Shown: positions 51,040-59,241 of the stretch, one piece after another | Numbering within the stretch: the stretch's first letter is position 1 | How the letters are laid out: the number at the start of each line of letters is the position of its first letter | Assembly: GCA_043721315.1 (NCBI GenBank) | Contig: JAYSQZ010000042.1 | Span: forward strand, 1-64,000 | DNA from: Elstera sp043721315 | GTDB lineage: Bacteria; Pseudomonadota; Alphaproteobacteria; Elsterales; Elsteraceae | Direction of reading: 5' to 3' | DNA: 64,000 nucleotides | The notes under the pieces: generated by a model | What the model saw: only the letters and a program-made list of their open reading frames with translations | Told to the model about the DNA's origin: nothing | The model's database searches: none | Made by a program: the position numbers and the translations under genes

Positions 51040-51845
51040 GTCCCCAAATCCTCCAGCAAAGCGATAACCAACCGCGCAAGGTCTTTTCCCGCCTGTCCGG
51101 CCAGCTCCAGCGTATGAGCATGGCTTAAGGCGGTATCGCTGAGACCTTCGCCAAGATTGGTAATGGCTGATACCCCAGCGACGGTTAAACCGCAATGGCG
51201 CGCGAGAATTACTTCCGGCACGGTGCTCATGCCCACGGCATCACCGCCTAAGCGCTGGAAGGCCCGAATTTCGGCGGGGGTTTCGAAACAGGGGCCGGTA
51301 ACAGCGATGTAAACCCCCTCTTGCAGCGGAATCCCTAAGGTTTCCGCCTTCGCGCGAATTTTGGCGCGCGTTTCGGCGTCATAGGCATTGGCCATAGGCG
51401 GAAAGCGCGGGCCGAGGGTGTCGTCGTTCAGGCCAATCAGCGGATTGCCGTTCATCAGATTGATGTGATCGGCAATGAGCATTAGCGCGCCCGGCGCCAA
51501 ATCGAGCCGCAAAGAGCCTGCGGCGTTGGTCACGATCAAAAGCTCTGCCCCCAACGCCTTCATCGCCCGGATCGGCACCGCCATACCTGCGAGACCCTCG
51601 CCCTCATACACGTGCTTGCGGCCCTTGAACCCGGCAACGGCAACGCCGCCCAAAGTGCCGAGCACTAACTCGCCCGAATGCCCGGCAACGGTAGAGCGCG
51701 GAAAGCCCGGAATTTCGGCATAGGGAACAACAATCGGGCTTTCGATTTGATCGGCCAGACCGCCTAAACCGGACCCGAGAATAATGGCAACGCGCGGGGT
51801 AAAGCCGGGGGCTTTGGCGCGGATTGTCTCGACGGCACTCGTCAT
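51036..51845 (-). CDS. punA: Purine nucleoside phosphorylase, trimeric type
   Basis: 269 residues. IILGSGLGGLADQIE, PGFPRSTVAGHSGELVLG, VTNAAGSLRLDLAPGALMLI, DHINLMNGNPLIG, and GPCFETPAEIRAFQRLGGDAVGMSTVPE are the signatures of the low-molecular-mass PNP family. Phosphorolyses guanosine/inosine and deoxy forms. Overlaps both its neighbours by ATGA, within a tight operon. Confidence 0.95.
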   Translation of the reverse strand: MTSAVETIRAKAPGFTPRVAIILGSGLGGLADQIESPIVVPYAEIPGFPRSTVAGHSGELVLGTLGGVAVAGFKGRKHVYEGEGLAGMAVPIRAMKALGAELLIVTNAAGSLRLDLAPGALMLIADHINLMNGNPLIGLNDDTLGPRFPPMANAYDAETRAKIRAKAETLGIPLQEGVYIAVTGPCFETPAEIRAFQRLGGDAVGMSTVPEVILARHCGLTVAGVSAITNLGEGLSDTALSHAHTLELAGQAGKDLARLVIALLEDLGT

Positions 51846-52177
51846 AGAATCGGCTCCTCAAACGGGTGACGGCCCGCGCGGTCTTCGATCTCGACAACCC
51901 ACAGGTCGGGATCTCTGCGGCGGGCGCGGGAAATAGTGTCTTCGGCGTCGGCTTCGGGGATCGGGTCGGGGCCGGAGGCGCGCAGCCACGCGTTCGCCCC
52001 CTCAAGTGTACGGGTTTGGGTCAGGACCGTGCAGCCCGCAGCCCCCTGATTGATGACCACGAGCACGGCCCCCGCCTGCGGGTCGCCCTTATGGCGCACC
52101 ATCATTGAAATACCCAGGGCGTTCCAGCGCCGGATATGGGCGCGCAACCAAAAATCGGTGGCGAGGCCGCTGGTCAT
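51842..52177 (-). CDS. DUF1491 family protein
   Basis: 111 residues matching the alphaproteobacterial DUF1491 pattern: LRAHIRRWNALGISMMVRHKGDPQAGAVLVVIN, TQTRTLEGANAWLRA and DPDLWVVEIEDRAGRHPF. No biochemical function is known. It is embedded, with ATGA overlaps at both ends, between cdd and punA, which suggests a link with nucleoside metabolism here, though elsewhere it occurs in other contexts. Confidence 0.85.
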   Translation of the reverse strand: MTSGLATDFWLRAHIRRWNALGISMMVRHKGDPQAGAVLVVINQGAAGCTVLTQTRTLEGANAWLRASGPDPIPEADAEDTISRARRRDPDLWVVEIEDRAGRHPFEEPIL

Positions 52178-52626
52178 GCCAGCGGCGCATCCGGCAAATG
52201 GCCCAAGGGTAGATGGCCTAGGGGTAGATGATTGGGGCCGAAAGCGCGGGGGAGAAGCGCGCCCAGAGTGACGATCTCGAAGCTGCCATCGGCGGCTGCA
52301 ATCGCAATCGGCGTTTCCACGCTGCCAAACTCGAACAGGCGCTGGCGGCACCCGCCGCAGGGCGTGCAGAGATCGGGACCGGAGCCGATAACGGCAACCG
52401 CCTTTAACCGCCGCGCGCCGTTCGCCACCATCGTGCCGATAGCGCAGGTTTCGGCACAGGCCCCTTGCGGATAGGCCGCGTTTTCCACATTCGCGCCCAC
52501 GAAAATCTGCCCGCTCGGCGTGAGCAGGGCCGCGCCGACGTGATAGTTCGAGTAAGGCGCATAAGCGTGGCGGCGCACATCCATCGCTGCCGCTACGAGG
52601 GCCTTGAAATCAATCATATCAGTCAT
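52174..52626 (-). CDS. cdd: Cytidine deaminase
   Basis: 150 residues, the small tetrameric type. Zinc ligands C57, C90 and C93 in GACAET and CTPCGGCRQ, catalytic E59. Deaminates (deoxy)cytidine to (deoxy)uridine. ATG 52626 overlaps the nupQ stop. The C-terminal extension past FGPNHLPLGH carries a short tandem duplication, LPLGHLPLGHLP, encoded by a repeated 15-base unit, and it overlaps the DUF1491 start. Confidence 0.94.
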   Translation of the reverse strand: MTDMIDFKALVAAAMDVRRHAYAPYSNYHVGAALLTPSGQIFVGANVENAAYPQGACAETCAIGTMVANGARRLKAVAVIGSGPDLCTPCGGCRQRLFEFGSVETPIAIAAADGSFEIVTLGALLPRAFGPNHLPLGHLPLGHLPDAPLA

Positions 52627-53585
52627 CGAGATTTCACATAGGGCAGGCCGATGGCTTTGGGGGCGACGGCTTTTCCGACGAACCCAGCCAGCAGCAGAAC
52701 CGTGAGGATATAGGGAACGGCCTGAATGAACTGCACCGAGACCTCGCCGATAATTGGCAGCGGCACGCCTTGTAAGCGCACTTGCAGCGCGTCGGTGAAG
52801 GCAAACAGCAGGCAGGCGAACAGCGTCGGCCAGGGCTTCCACTTACCAAAGATGAGGGCCGCTAAGGCGAGATAGCCTTTCCCGGCGGTCATATCCTGCA
52901 AAAACCCGCTTGATTGCGCGATGGAGAGGTAGCCCCCCGCCATGCCGCACAGCAGCCCATTGCAGGCGAGCGCCATATAGCGGGTGCGCGCAACGCTGAC
53001 CCCGGCGGTATCGAGCGCGTGGGGATTATCGCCAACGGCCCGCAACCGCAGCCCGAAGCGGGTTTTATAGAGGATATAAGCAACCAGTGGCACGATGAGC
53101 GCGGCGAGATAGACGGGGGCGGTGTGGCCGGAAATCACGTCGCTGTAAAGCCGCCCGAGAATTGGCACGTCTTGAAGGGTTTCGGCCAGCGGCAGATCAA
53201 TGGGCCGGAACCGCCCTTCCGTGGGCAAAATCGGCGTGCGCCCGCCCTCCCGGAACCAAGCGGAGGCGAGGGTGGCGGTCAGTCCGGCGGCAACAATGTT
53301 GATCGCCATGCCGGAAACCATCTGATTGCCGTTATGGGTAACACAGGCGAAGCCATGCACCATCGACAGCCCCCAAGCGGTCAGCATGGCCGCCAGCAGG
53401 CCCAACCACGGGTCTGCCAGAACGAAGGCCACCGCGCCGCCCGCAAAGGCCGCCGCTAACATTTTGCCTTCAAGCCCAATATCCACAACACCAGCGCGTT
53501 CGGAAAACAGCCCCGCCAATCCCGCCAGCACCAGCGGGGTCGCCACGCGGAAGGTAGCGTCGAGCATGGAAACGAGCATATCCAT
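52623..53585 (-). CDS. nupQ: Nucleoside ABC importer permease (NupQ/YufQ type)
   Basis: 320 residues with about nine hydrophobic segments. GLFSERAGVVDIGLEGKML at the N-terminus and TAGVSVARTRYMALACNGLLCGMAGGYLS are signatures of the second permease of BMP-type nucleoside transporters. Pairs with the permease encoded just upstream. Ends within the cdd start codon. Confidence 0.92.
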   Translation of the reverse strand: MDMLVSMLDATFRVATPLVLAGLAGLFSERAGVVDIGLEGKMLAAAFAGGAVAFVLADPWLGLLAAMLTAWGLSMVHGFACVTHNGNQMVSGMAINIVAAGLTATLASAWFREGGRTPILPTEGRFRPIDLPLAETLQDVPILGRLYSDVISGHTAPVYLAALIVPLVAYILYKTRFGLRLRAVGDNPHALDTAGVSVARTRYMALACNGLLCGMAGGYLSIAQSSGFLQDMTAGKGYLALAALIFGKWKPWPTLFACLLFAFTDALQVRLQGVPLPIIGEVSVQFIQAVPYILTVLLLAGFVGKAVAPKAIGLPYVKSR

Positions 53586-53595
53586 TGCGGCCCCC

Positions 53596-54696
53596 TTACG
53601 CGGTTTTCGGTTTGAAATAGGCTTCGAGCGGCGCGCGAAATAGGTTTTCCAGCGCGCCGCAGAAGAGGATGACTAGCCCCTGGATGACCACGATCATCTC
53701 GCGGGTAATGGCGGGAATCTCGAACGCCAGATCGGAGCCGCCCTGATACAGCGCCCCGAACAGCAGCGCCGATAGCGCAATCCCAACCGGGTGATTGCGC
53801 CCCATCAGCGCCACCGCAATGCCCACATACCCAACCCCGCCGGTCCAGTTCATCACCAAACGGTGCTGTACGCCCATCACTTCGTTAATGCCCGCAAGGC
53901 CCGCGAGCGCGCCGGAAATCACCATCGCTACGATAATTAGGCGCGGCACCGGCATTCCGGCATAGACCGCTGCCGTCTCGTTGGTGCCGACCGTACGAAG
54001 CTCGTAACCCCAGCGCGTATGCCAGATATAGAGATAAACGAGAATGGCCGTGAGGATAGCGAGAAAGAACCCCAGGTTCAGCGGCATCCTTGGCAGATCG
54101 AACCCCAGAAAGGCCCCCATATCCTGAATCGTCGGCAAGTGGGTTGACGGCGGAAACGCTGCTGACTGCGGTGCTTGCTGGCCGTCGGCGCGGATCACGT
54201 CCACCAGCATCCAGGTCATGAAGGCGGTGGCGAGGAAGTTGAACATGATTGTGGTCACAACCACATGGCTCCCGCGTGCCGCCTGCAAATAACCGGGGAT
54301 AATCGCCCAGGCGGCACCGCAGAAAATAGCGGCGATCATTGCAATCGGCAGCACGCTCCACCACGGCCAGCCAGGTAGGGCCAAACAGACGAGGGCAACG
54401 CCGAGGCCCGCCACATAGGCTTGCCCCTCGCCACCAATGTTGAACAGCCCGGCGTGGAAAGCAACCGCCACCGCAAGCCCCGTGAACATGAAGTTTGTGG
54501 CGTAATGCAGCGTGTAGCCAATCGCTTCTTGGTAGCCGACTGCGCCGTTGACCAGAATAATCAGCGCCTCGAACGGGTTTTCCCCGATCAGCGCAATCAC
54601 CAACCCAGAGACGATTAAGGCCGCCGAAAGGTTCAAGAAGGGCAATAACCCGAGATCGACCCAGCGCGGCAGGCTGGTAAGGCGAGCGGTGCTCAT
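53596..54696 (-). CDS. nupP: Nucleoside ABC importer permease (NupP/YufP type)
   Basis: 366 residues, polytopic. Contains TLHYATNFMFTGLAVAVAFHAGLFNIGGEGQAYVAGLG, the hallmark of this permease group, and GALAGLAGINEVMGVQHRL. Its start overlaps the end of the ATPase gene (ATGA) and nupQ follows after 10 bases. Confidence 0.93.
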   Translation of the reverse strand: MSTARLTSLPRWVDLGLLPFLNLSAALIVSGLVIALIGENPFEALIILVNGAVGYQEAIGYTLHYATNFMFTGLAVAVAFHAGLFNIGGEGQAYVAGLGVALVCLALPGWPWWSVLPIAMIAAIFCGAAWAIIPGYLQAARGSHVVVTTIMFNFLATAFMTWMLVDVIRADGQQAPQSAAFPPSTHLPTIQDMGAFLGFDLPRMPLNLGFFLAILTAILVYLYIWHTRWGYELRTVGTNETAAVYAGMPVPRLIIVAMVISGALAGLAGINEVMGVQHRLVMNWTGGVGYVGIAVALMGRNHPVGIALSALLFGALYQGGSDLAFEIPAITREMIVVIQGLVILFCGALENLFRAPLEAYFKPKTA

Positions 54697-56282
54697 GCCG
54701 CCTCTCCTGCTGGGGAAGGGTTAGCGTCACCCGCCATCAATTCCCCGGCCATCATCAGGCCCAGGCGGCGCTCGTCAGCCTCAGCGCGGGCAACGATGCC
54801 GGTGATCTTTCCAGACGCCATCACAATGATACGATCCGCCAACGACAAAATTTCATCCAACTCCACCGATACCAGCAAAACGGCTTTACCCGCGTCGCGC
54901 AACTCAACAATGCGGCGGTGGATAAACTCAATCGCCCCGATGTCCACCCCGCGCGTTGGCTGGCCGATGAGCAGTAAATCCGGGTCGCGGTGGATTTCGC
55001 GGGCGAGGACGATTTTCTGCTGATTGCCACCGGAAAACAACGAAGTCCGTAGCATCGGGTCTGGCGGGCGCACGTCGAACTCTGTCATGAAGCCTTCAGT
55101 ACGGGCGATCAGCTTTTTACGGTCGAGCAGCAGGCGGCTGACGCCCTTGTCGCCCTGCAAATCCGCATCTTGGTGATAGCCCAAAATAGCGCTTTCATAC
55201 GCGGGGAAGGGTTTCACTAGCCCCATCGTCATGCGGTCTTCGGGCACATGGGCGATACGCTGGCGGCGGCGGCGCGCGGCTTCGGTGCCCGAAAGCGCAG
55301 GCAGCGCCTGACCGTGATAGAGCAATTCGCCCGAGTTTTGGCGACGAATGCCCGCAAGAATATCGAGCAATTCCGATTGCCCGTTGCCCGATACCCCCGC
55401 GACGCCAACAATCTCGCCGGCGTGCACCGTGAAATTCACATCGTTCAGCAAAACACAGCCACGCCGATCGACAAGGCGAATGTTCTTGCCTTCCAGCACG
55501 ACTGGCCCCGGCGCGCGGTCGGCCTTTGCGATACTGAGGTTAACCTTGCGGCCCACCATCATTTCGGCAAGCTGCGACTTATCGGTTTCCGTGGTTTTTA
55601 CGGTGCCAACCACCGCGCCGCCGCGCATCACGGTGACGTTATCGGTGGCGTCCATGATTTCGCGCAGCTTATGGGTAATCAGCAGAATGGTTTTGCCTTC
55701 GGCCTTCAGCGTCCGCAGAATCCGAAACAGATGATCGGCTTCCTGCGGCGTCAGCACGCCCGTCGGCTCATCGAGAATAAGAATTTCCGCACCACGATAC
55801 AGCGCTTTTAGAATCTCCACGCGCTGCTGCAAGCCCACGGGCAAATCGCCCACCAGCGCGTCGGGATCAACATCGAGGGCGTAATCTTGGTTGAGGCGCA
55901 GCAACTCGGTGCGGGCCACTGCCAGCGATGGGGCAAGGCGGAAGCCCTGTTCGATCCCGAGAATCACATTTTCCAACACGGTCAGCGTATCAACCAGCAT
56001 GAAATGCTGGTGGACCATGCCGATGCCGAGGCGAATGGCATCTTGGCTCGTGCGGATCGCCTGTTCAGTGCCATGCACGCGAATCTGGCCCGAATCGGCC
56101 CGATAGAAGCCGTAAACGATGCTCATGAGCGTGGATTTTCCCGCGCCATTCTCGCCCACAATCCCGTGGATTGATCCGGCAGCGACGGCAAAGGAGACGT
56201 TGCGGTTGGCGTGAACGGCCCCGAAGCGCTTGCTAATTCCGATCAGGTCAAGGGCGGGCGGGCGGGCGGTAGAGTGAGGCAT
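54693..56282 (-). CDS. nupO: Nucleoside ABC importer ATPase, tandem domains (NupO/YufO type)
   Basis: 529 residues with two ATPase domains. The first (about 15-250) has intact Walker A GENGAGKST and WB LILDEPTGVLTPQE. The second (about 265-515) has a degenerate Walker A (GVSGNGQSELLDILAG) but an intact signature SGGNQQKIVLAREI, as is normal in RbsA/NupO-type proteins. ATG 56282 fits the family; an in-frame upstream start would add 42 residues. A terminator-like hairpin separates it from the binding-protein gene. Confidence 0.93.
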   Translation of the reverse strand: MPHSTARPPALDLIGISKRFGAVHANRNVSFAVAAGSIHGIVGENGAGKSTLMSIVYGFYRADSGQIRVHGTEQAIRTSQDAIRLGIGMVHQHFMLVDTLTVLENVILGIEQGFRLAPSLAVARTELLRLNQDYALDVDPDALVGDLPVGLQQRVEILKALYRGAEILILDEPTGVLTPQEADHLFRILRTLKAEGKTILLITHKLREIMDATDNVTVMRGGAVVGTVKTTETDKSQLAEMMVGRKVNLSIAKADRAPGPVVLEGKNIRLVDRRGCVLLNDVNFTVHAGEIVGVAGVSGNGQSELLDILAGIRRQNSGELLYHGQALPALSGTEAARRRRQRIAHVPEDRMTMGLVKPFPAYESAILGYHQDADLQGDKGVSRLLLDRKKLIARTEGFMTEFDVRPPDPMLRTSLFSGGNQQKIVLAREIHRDPDLLLIGQPTRGVDIGAIEFIHRRIVELRDAGKAVLLVSVELDEILSLADRIIVMASGKITGIVARAEADERRLGLMMAGELMAGDANPSPAGEAA

Positions 56283-56369
56283 CGGCGGCAAGAAATCCCC
56301 TAAAGCAGTCTGTCCCGTGAGCAGGCCCCCTGAGTAGGGCAGCGAATAAGCTGAATGTAAACGGCAAAA

Positions 56370-56399
56370 CGCCCGAATGATGTTAGCATCATCCGGGCG
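56370..56399 (-). terminator. Terminator-like hairpin between the BMP gene and nupO
   Basis: Thirteen-position stem with one mismatch (CGCCCG-A-ATGATG against CATCAT-C-CGGGCG) and loop TTAG; on the minus strand GTTTTGCC follows. It likely terminates part of the transcripts after the binding-protein gene. Confidence 0.65.
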
Positions 56400-56437
56400 C
56401 AGCTTCACGCAGGTTTACCCAACACGCCGATCAAATT

Positions 56438-57448
56438 TTAGCTGATGGGGCAGGTGTTGTTATTCGCGCGATAATCAATCACTTTGATTTTCCCAGCGAC
56501 GATCTCGGCACGAATTTCCTTGATCTTCTTTTCCATATCGGCGGTTACGAGCTTGCGATTGTTATCGTCCAGCGCCCAATCCACACCGTTTTCCTTCAAA
56601 CCGAGCGAAATTGTGCCGGGCTTCCAGGTGCCTTTTTTGGCATCGCTGAAGGTATTATAGACGGCATTATCAACCCGCTTCAGCATCGAGGTCAGCACTG
56701 TGCCGGGCTGAACGTGATTCTGATTGCTATCGACGCCGATTGCCAGCTTGCCCTTATCTTTTGCCGCCTGCATCACACCGATGCCGGTGCCGCCTGCCGC
56801 CGCGAAGACCACATCCACGCCCCGATCAAACTGCGAAATGGCAAGCTCGGAGCCTTTAGCGGGGTCACGCCACGCCGTCGGCGTCGTGCCGGTCATATTG
56901 GCGATGTAATCGGCCTTCGGGTTGATGTATTTCGCCCCTTGAGCATAGCCGCAGCCAAAGGCGCGGATAAGCGGAATATCCATCCCGCCAATAAAACCGA
57001 CCTTGCCGGTTTTCGAGGCAAGGGCTGCCAGCGCGCCGACCAGGAACGAGCCTTCTTCTTCCTTGAAGATGATCGACTGCGCGTTGGGCGCATTCACCAC
57101 CGAATCAATGATAACGAACTTTACGTTCGGATATTGCGGCGCAACCTTTTCAACGGCTGACTGCTGGGCAAACCCGACCGAAACAATCACGCCCACGCCA
57201 CGCCGAGCAAGGTTATTCAGCGCCTGCTCCCGTTGATTTTCGTTCGTGATTTCAAACTCGCGGTAGGCGATGCCGGTTTCTTTTTTGAACCGTTCGGCCC
57301 CGGCATAAGCGGCTTCATTGAAGCTTTTATCGAACTTACCCCCCATATCGAACACGATGGCGGGGGCAAAATCCTGCGCGAGCGCCGTTGCGCTCATCAG
57401 GCTGGCGATCATCCCGGCTGCAAAAGCCACACTCTTCATACGGGTCAC
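56438..57448 (-). CDS. nupN: BMP-family nucleoside ABC transporter substrate-binding protein
   Basis: 336 residues from GTG 57448 (AAAGGG at 8 bases); ATG 57439 is the alternative. The Sec signal peptide MKSVAFAAGMIASLMSATALA precedes mature QDFAPAIVFDMGGKFDKSFNEAAYAGAERFKKETG, the BMP/Med pattern; GFAQQSAVEKVAPQYPNVKFVIID and AAGGTGIGVMQAAKD follow. Periplasmic nucleoside receptor for the NupOPQ importer. The mature protein lacks the lipobox that Firmicute members have. Confidence 0.92.
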   Translation of the reverse strand: MTRMKSVAFAAGMIASLMSATALAQDFAPAIVFDMGGKFDKSFNEAAYAGAERFKKETGIAYREFEITNENQREQALNNLARRGVGVIVSVGFAQQSAVEKVAPQYPNVKFVIIDSVVNAPNAQSIIFKEEEGSFLVGALAALASKTGKVGFIGGMDIPLIRAFGCGYAQGAKYINPKADYIANMTGTTPTAWRDPAKGSELAISQFDRGVDVVFAAAGGTGIGVMQAAKDKGKLAIGVDSNQNHVQPGTVLTSMLKRVDNAVYNTFSDAKKGTWKPGTISLGLKENGVDWALDDNNRKLVTADMEKKIKEIRAEIVAGKIKVIDYRANNNTCPIS

Positions 57449-57504
57449 GGTTACATCCCTTTCGTTTGAAGCCCTAAACATTAGCCTATTTGCCATTTAT
57501 TGTT

Positions 57505-57535
57505 TTGACACCAGCGAGCTGGTCCAATTGGTCAA
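57505..57535. promoter_or_regulatory. Possible operator/promoter upstream of the nucleoside importer operon
   Basis: ACCAG-CGAG-CTGGT forms a perfect 5-bp inverted repeat, followed by a second half-site, TTGGTC. On the minus strand TTGACC is a possible -35. It lies about 60-90 bases before the BMP gene, a position suited to a GntR-type repressor, but the site is short. Confidence 0.35.
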
Positions 57536-57660
57536 CTATGGCAAGACCGGGTTCGGGTTGCACGCGGATTCTTTGCGGAATTTTTGGCTTTCGTGTAGAG
57601 ACAAAAACTAAGTGGCGGCATTCTTTAAGCCCGATAAGTTTAACGGAAGAGGGGGCGCTT

Positions 57661-58320
57661 GTGTCGTCAATCCGCGCGTTATTATTCGATATGGACGGAA
57701 CTTTGACGGCAACCGATCCGCTGCACGCAGATGTTTTCGCGCGAGTTTTGGCCCCGCACGGGTTTACCGTGGATCATGCTTTCTACGCCGAGCGGATTGC
57801 GGGACGCACGAACCGGCTGATTTTCCAGAGCTTATTCCCCGGTCTCACGGATGCCGAGGCCGATGCCATGAGCGCTGCGAAGGAAGCGGCGTTCCGCGCG
57901 GGCCACCCGGCGCTCGACCCTTTGCCGGGGTTGTTGGACTTTATCGCCGCCGCCCGTGCTTTTGGCCTACGCCTCGCCCTAGTCACGAACGCCCCCCGCG
58001 CCAATGCCGATCATGTTTTGGCGGCCCTTGGCATCACCGAACATTTCACCGAAATCGTAACCGTCGATGCGGTGGCGCGCGGCAAACCCCACCCCGACCC
58101 GTATCAAGAAGCCCTGCATCGCCTCGGCCTTGCCCCCCATCAGGCGATTGCTTTCGAGGATAGCCCAACGGGCTTGCAGGCCGCGTTGGCAGCGGGGTTG
58201 CTAACGGTGGGGCTGGCGACCAGCCTGTCGCCCGAGATCTTAAAATCTTTAGGCGCGCGTTGGGCCGCGCCCGATTACCGGAGCCTGTCGCTTCCGGCCC
58301 TTCTGGCCGAAGCCGCATAA
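57661..58320 (+). CDS. HAD-superfamily hydrolase (phosphatase / beta-phosphoglucomutase-like)
   Basis: 219 residues. Motif I LLFDMDGTLTATDPLH (D10, D12), cap helices, motif II LVTNAP, motif III lysine in VARGKPHPDPY, and motif IV AFEDSPTGLQAALAAG. Subfamily IA. Could be a sugar-phosphate phosphatase or mutase; substrate unknown. GTG 57661 is chosen because GAGGGGGCG precedes it and homologous sequence starts there. Divergent from the nucleoside operon. Confidence 0.85.
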   Translation: MSSIRALLFDMDGTLTATDPLHADVFARVLAPHGFTVDHAFYAERIAGRTNRLIFQSLFPGLTDAEADAMSAAKEAAFRAGHPALDPLPGLLDFIAAARAFGLRLALVTNAPRANADHVLAALGITEHFTEIVTVDAVARGKPHPDPYQEALHRLGLAPHQAIAFEDSPTGLQAALAAGLLTVGLATSLSPEILKSLGARWAAPDYRSLSLPALLAEAA

Positions 58321-58329
58321 GGTTGATCC

Positions 58330-59007
58330 CTAAGCTTCCGAAATCCAACGGTAGCCGAAGCCGGGGTAATTATGAATGGCGGCGAACTGCGGATCGGCTT
58401 CTTTGAACTTCTGGCGGATACGCTTCACCATGGCGCGCACATTGGCGCGGTAGCCATCGGTGCCGGTTCCGGCGATGAAGCCAATACCTTTGACCGTATC
58501 GTAAATATCGCGGTAGCTGGCGTCTTGCCCGGCCCGGTCCACCAGCAACTGCACGACACGAAACTCCGACAGCGTAAGATCGACCCGGCAACCGCGCCAC
58601 TCGATGCGGGCGGCGGCACCATCCAGCGTTAACAGGCTGACTTGGCGCAGTGTGGCGGTTTCCTGCGGGCGGCCCGACATGGCCCCCATCGCGCGCAAAG
58701 ACTGGGATAAAGCGTCGCTATCGGTTTTTCCACCGGGCACCAGCAGCATCGGCGTTTCGGGGCTGGCGGCTTGAAGATCAGCCAAATCTATCGAGGAAAC
58801 CGAAGTACTGTCGATCACCATGAGAGCAAATTCCGAGGCTTCTGCCTCCCCCGACAGCAAGGGCGCAACGGCATAACCGGCGTCCGTAAGGGCTGTCACC
58901 CACGCCATACCTTGATCGGGACCATCGCAGAGCATGGCCACGCGGGGCGATGCGCTGGCGTGGGCTGGCCTAAGAGGTTCAACAGTGGGGGCTTGAGCGT
59001 GAGGCAT
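58330..59007 (-). CDS. Atypical receiver / OmpR-type winged-helix regulator
   Basis: 225 residues. A receiver-like N-domain (about 20-115): VAMLCDGPDQGMAWVTALTDAGYAV, FALMVIDSTSVSSIDLADL and MLLVPGGKTDSD keep the strand pattern and a possible phosphoacceptor Asp in VIDSTS, but only one acidic residue remains of the N-terminal pair. The C-domain (about 135-225) is a clear winged helix with LSEFRVVQLLVDRAGQDASYRDIY and GYRANVRAMVKRIRQKFKE. No kinase adjacent. GGAGATAAAA precedes ATG 59007. Probably a phosphorylation-independent regulator. Confidence 0.78.
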   Translation of the reverse strand: MPHAQAPTVEPLRPAHASASPRVAMLCDGPDQGMAWVTALTDAGYAVAPLLSGEAEASEFALMVIDSTSVSSIDLADLQAASPETPMLLVPGGKTDSDALSQSLRAMGAMSGRPQETATLRQVSLLTLDGAAARIEWRGCRVDLTLSEFRVVQLLVDRAGQDASYRDIYDTVKGIGFIAGTGTDGYRANVRAMVKRIRQKFKEADPQFAAIHNYPGFGYRWISEA

Positions 59008-59241
59008 TTTTATCTCCTGCATTCCAACTCTCGGGCAAGAAAATATCGAGTCGAATTAATATAATCACAGTCTGAGACAGCGATCAAGGGTTTCTGAAAC
59101 CAACTCGTCACAGCGCCAAATGTTAGTTGAATTAGGTTCGATTATCGGGGCATTTTATTGAAATATGAGCAAAAATAGTTCTTGCTTTACCCCACCAATG
59201 GCTTAGATGCTGAAGCCTATAGGCTTAAACGGTTGAGAATC

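Noticed and set aside
59120..59150. TAGGTTCGATTATCGGGG resembling a tRNA T-arm
   Set aside because: No matching acceptor, D or anticodon arms can be folded around it.
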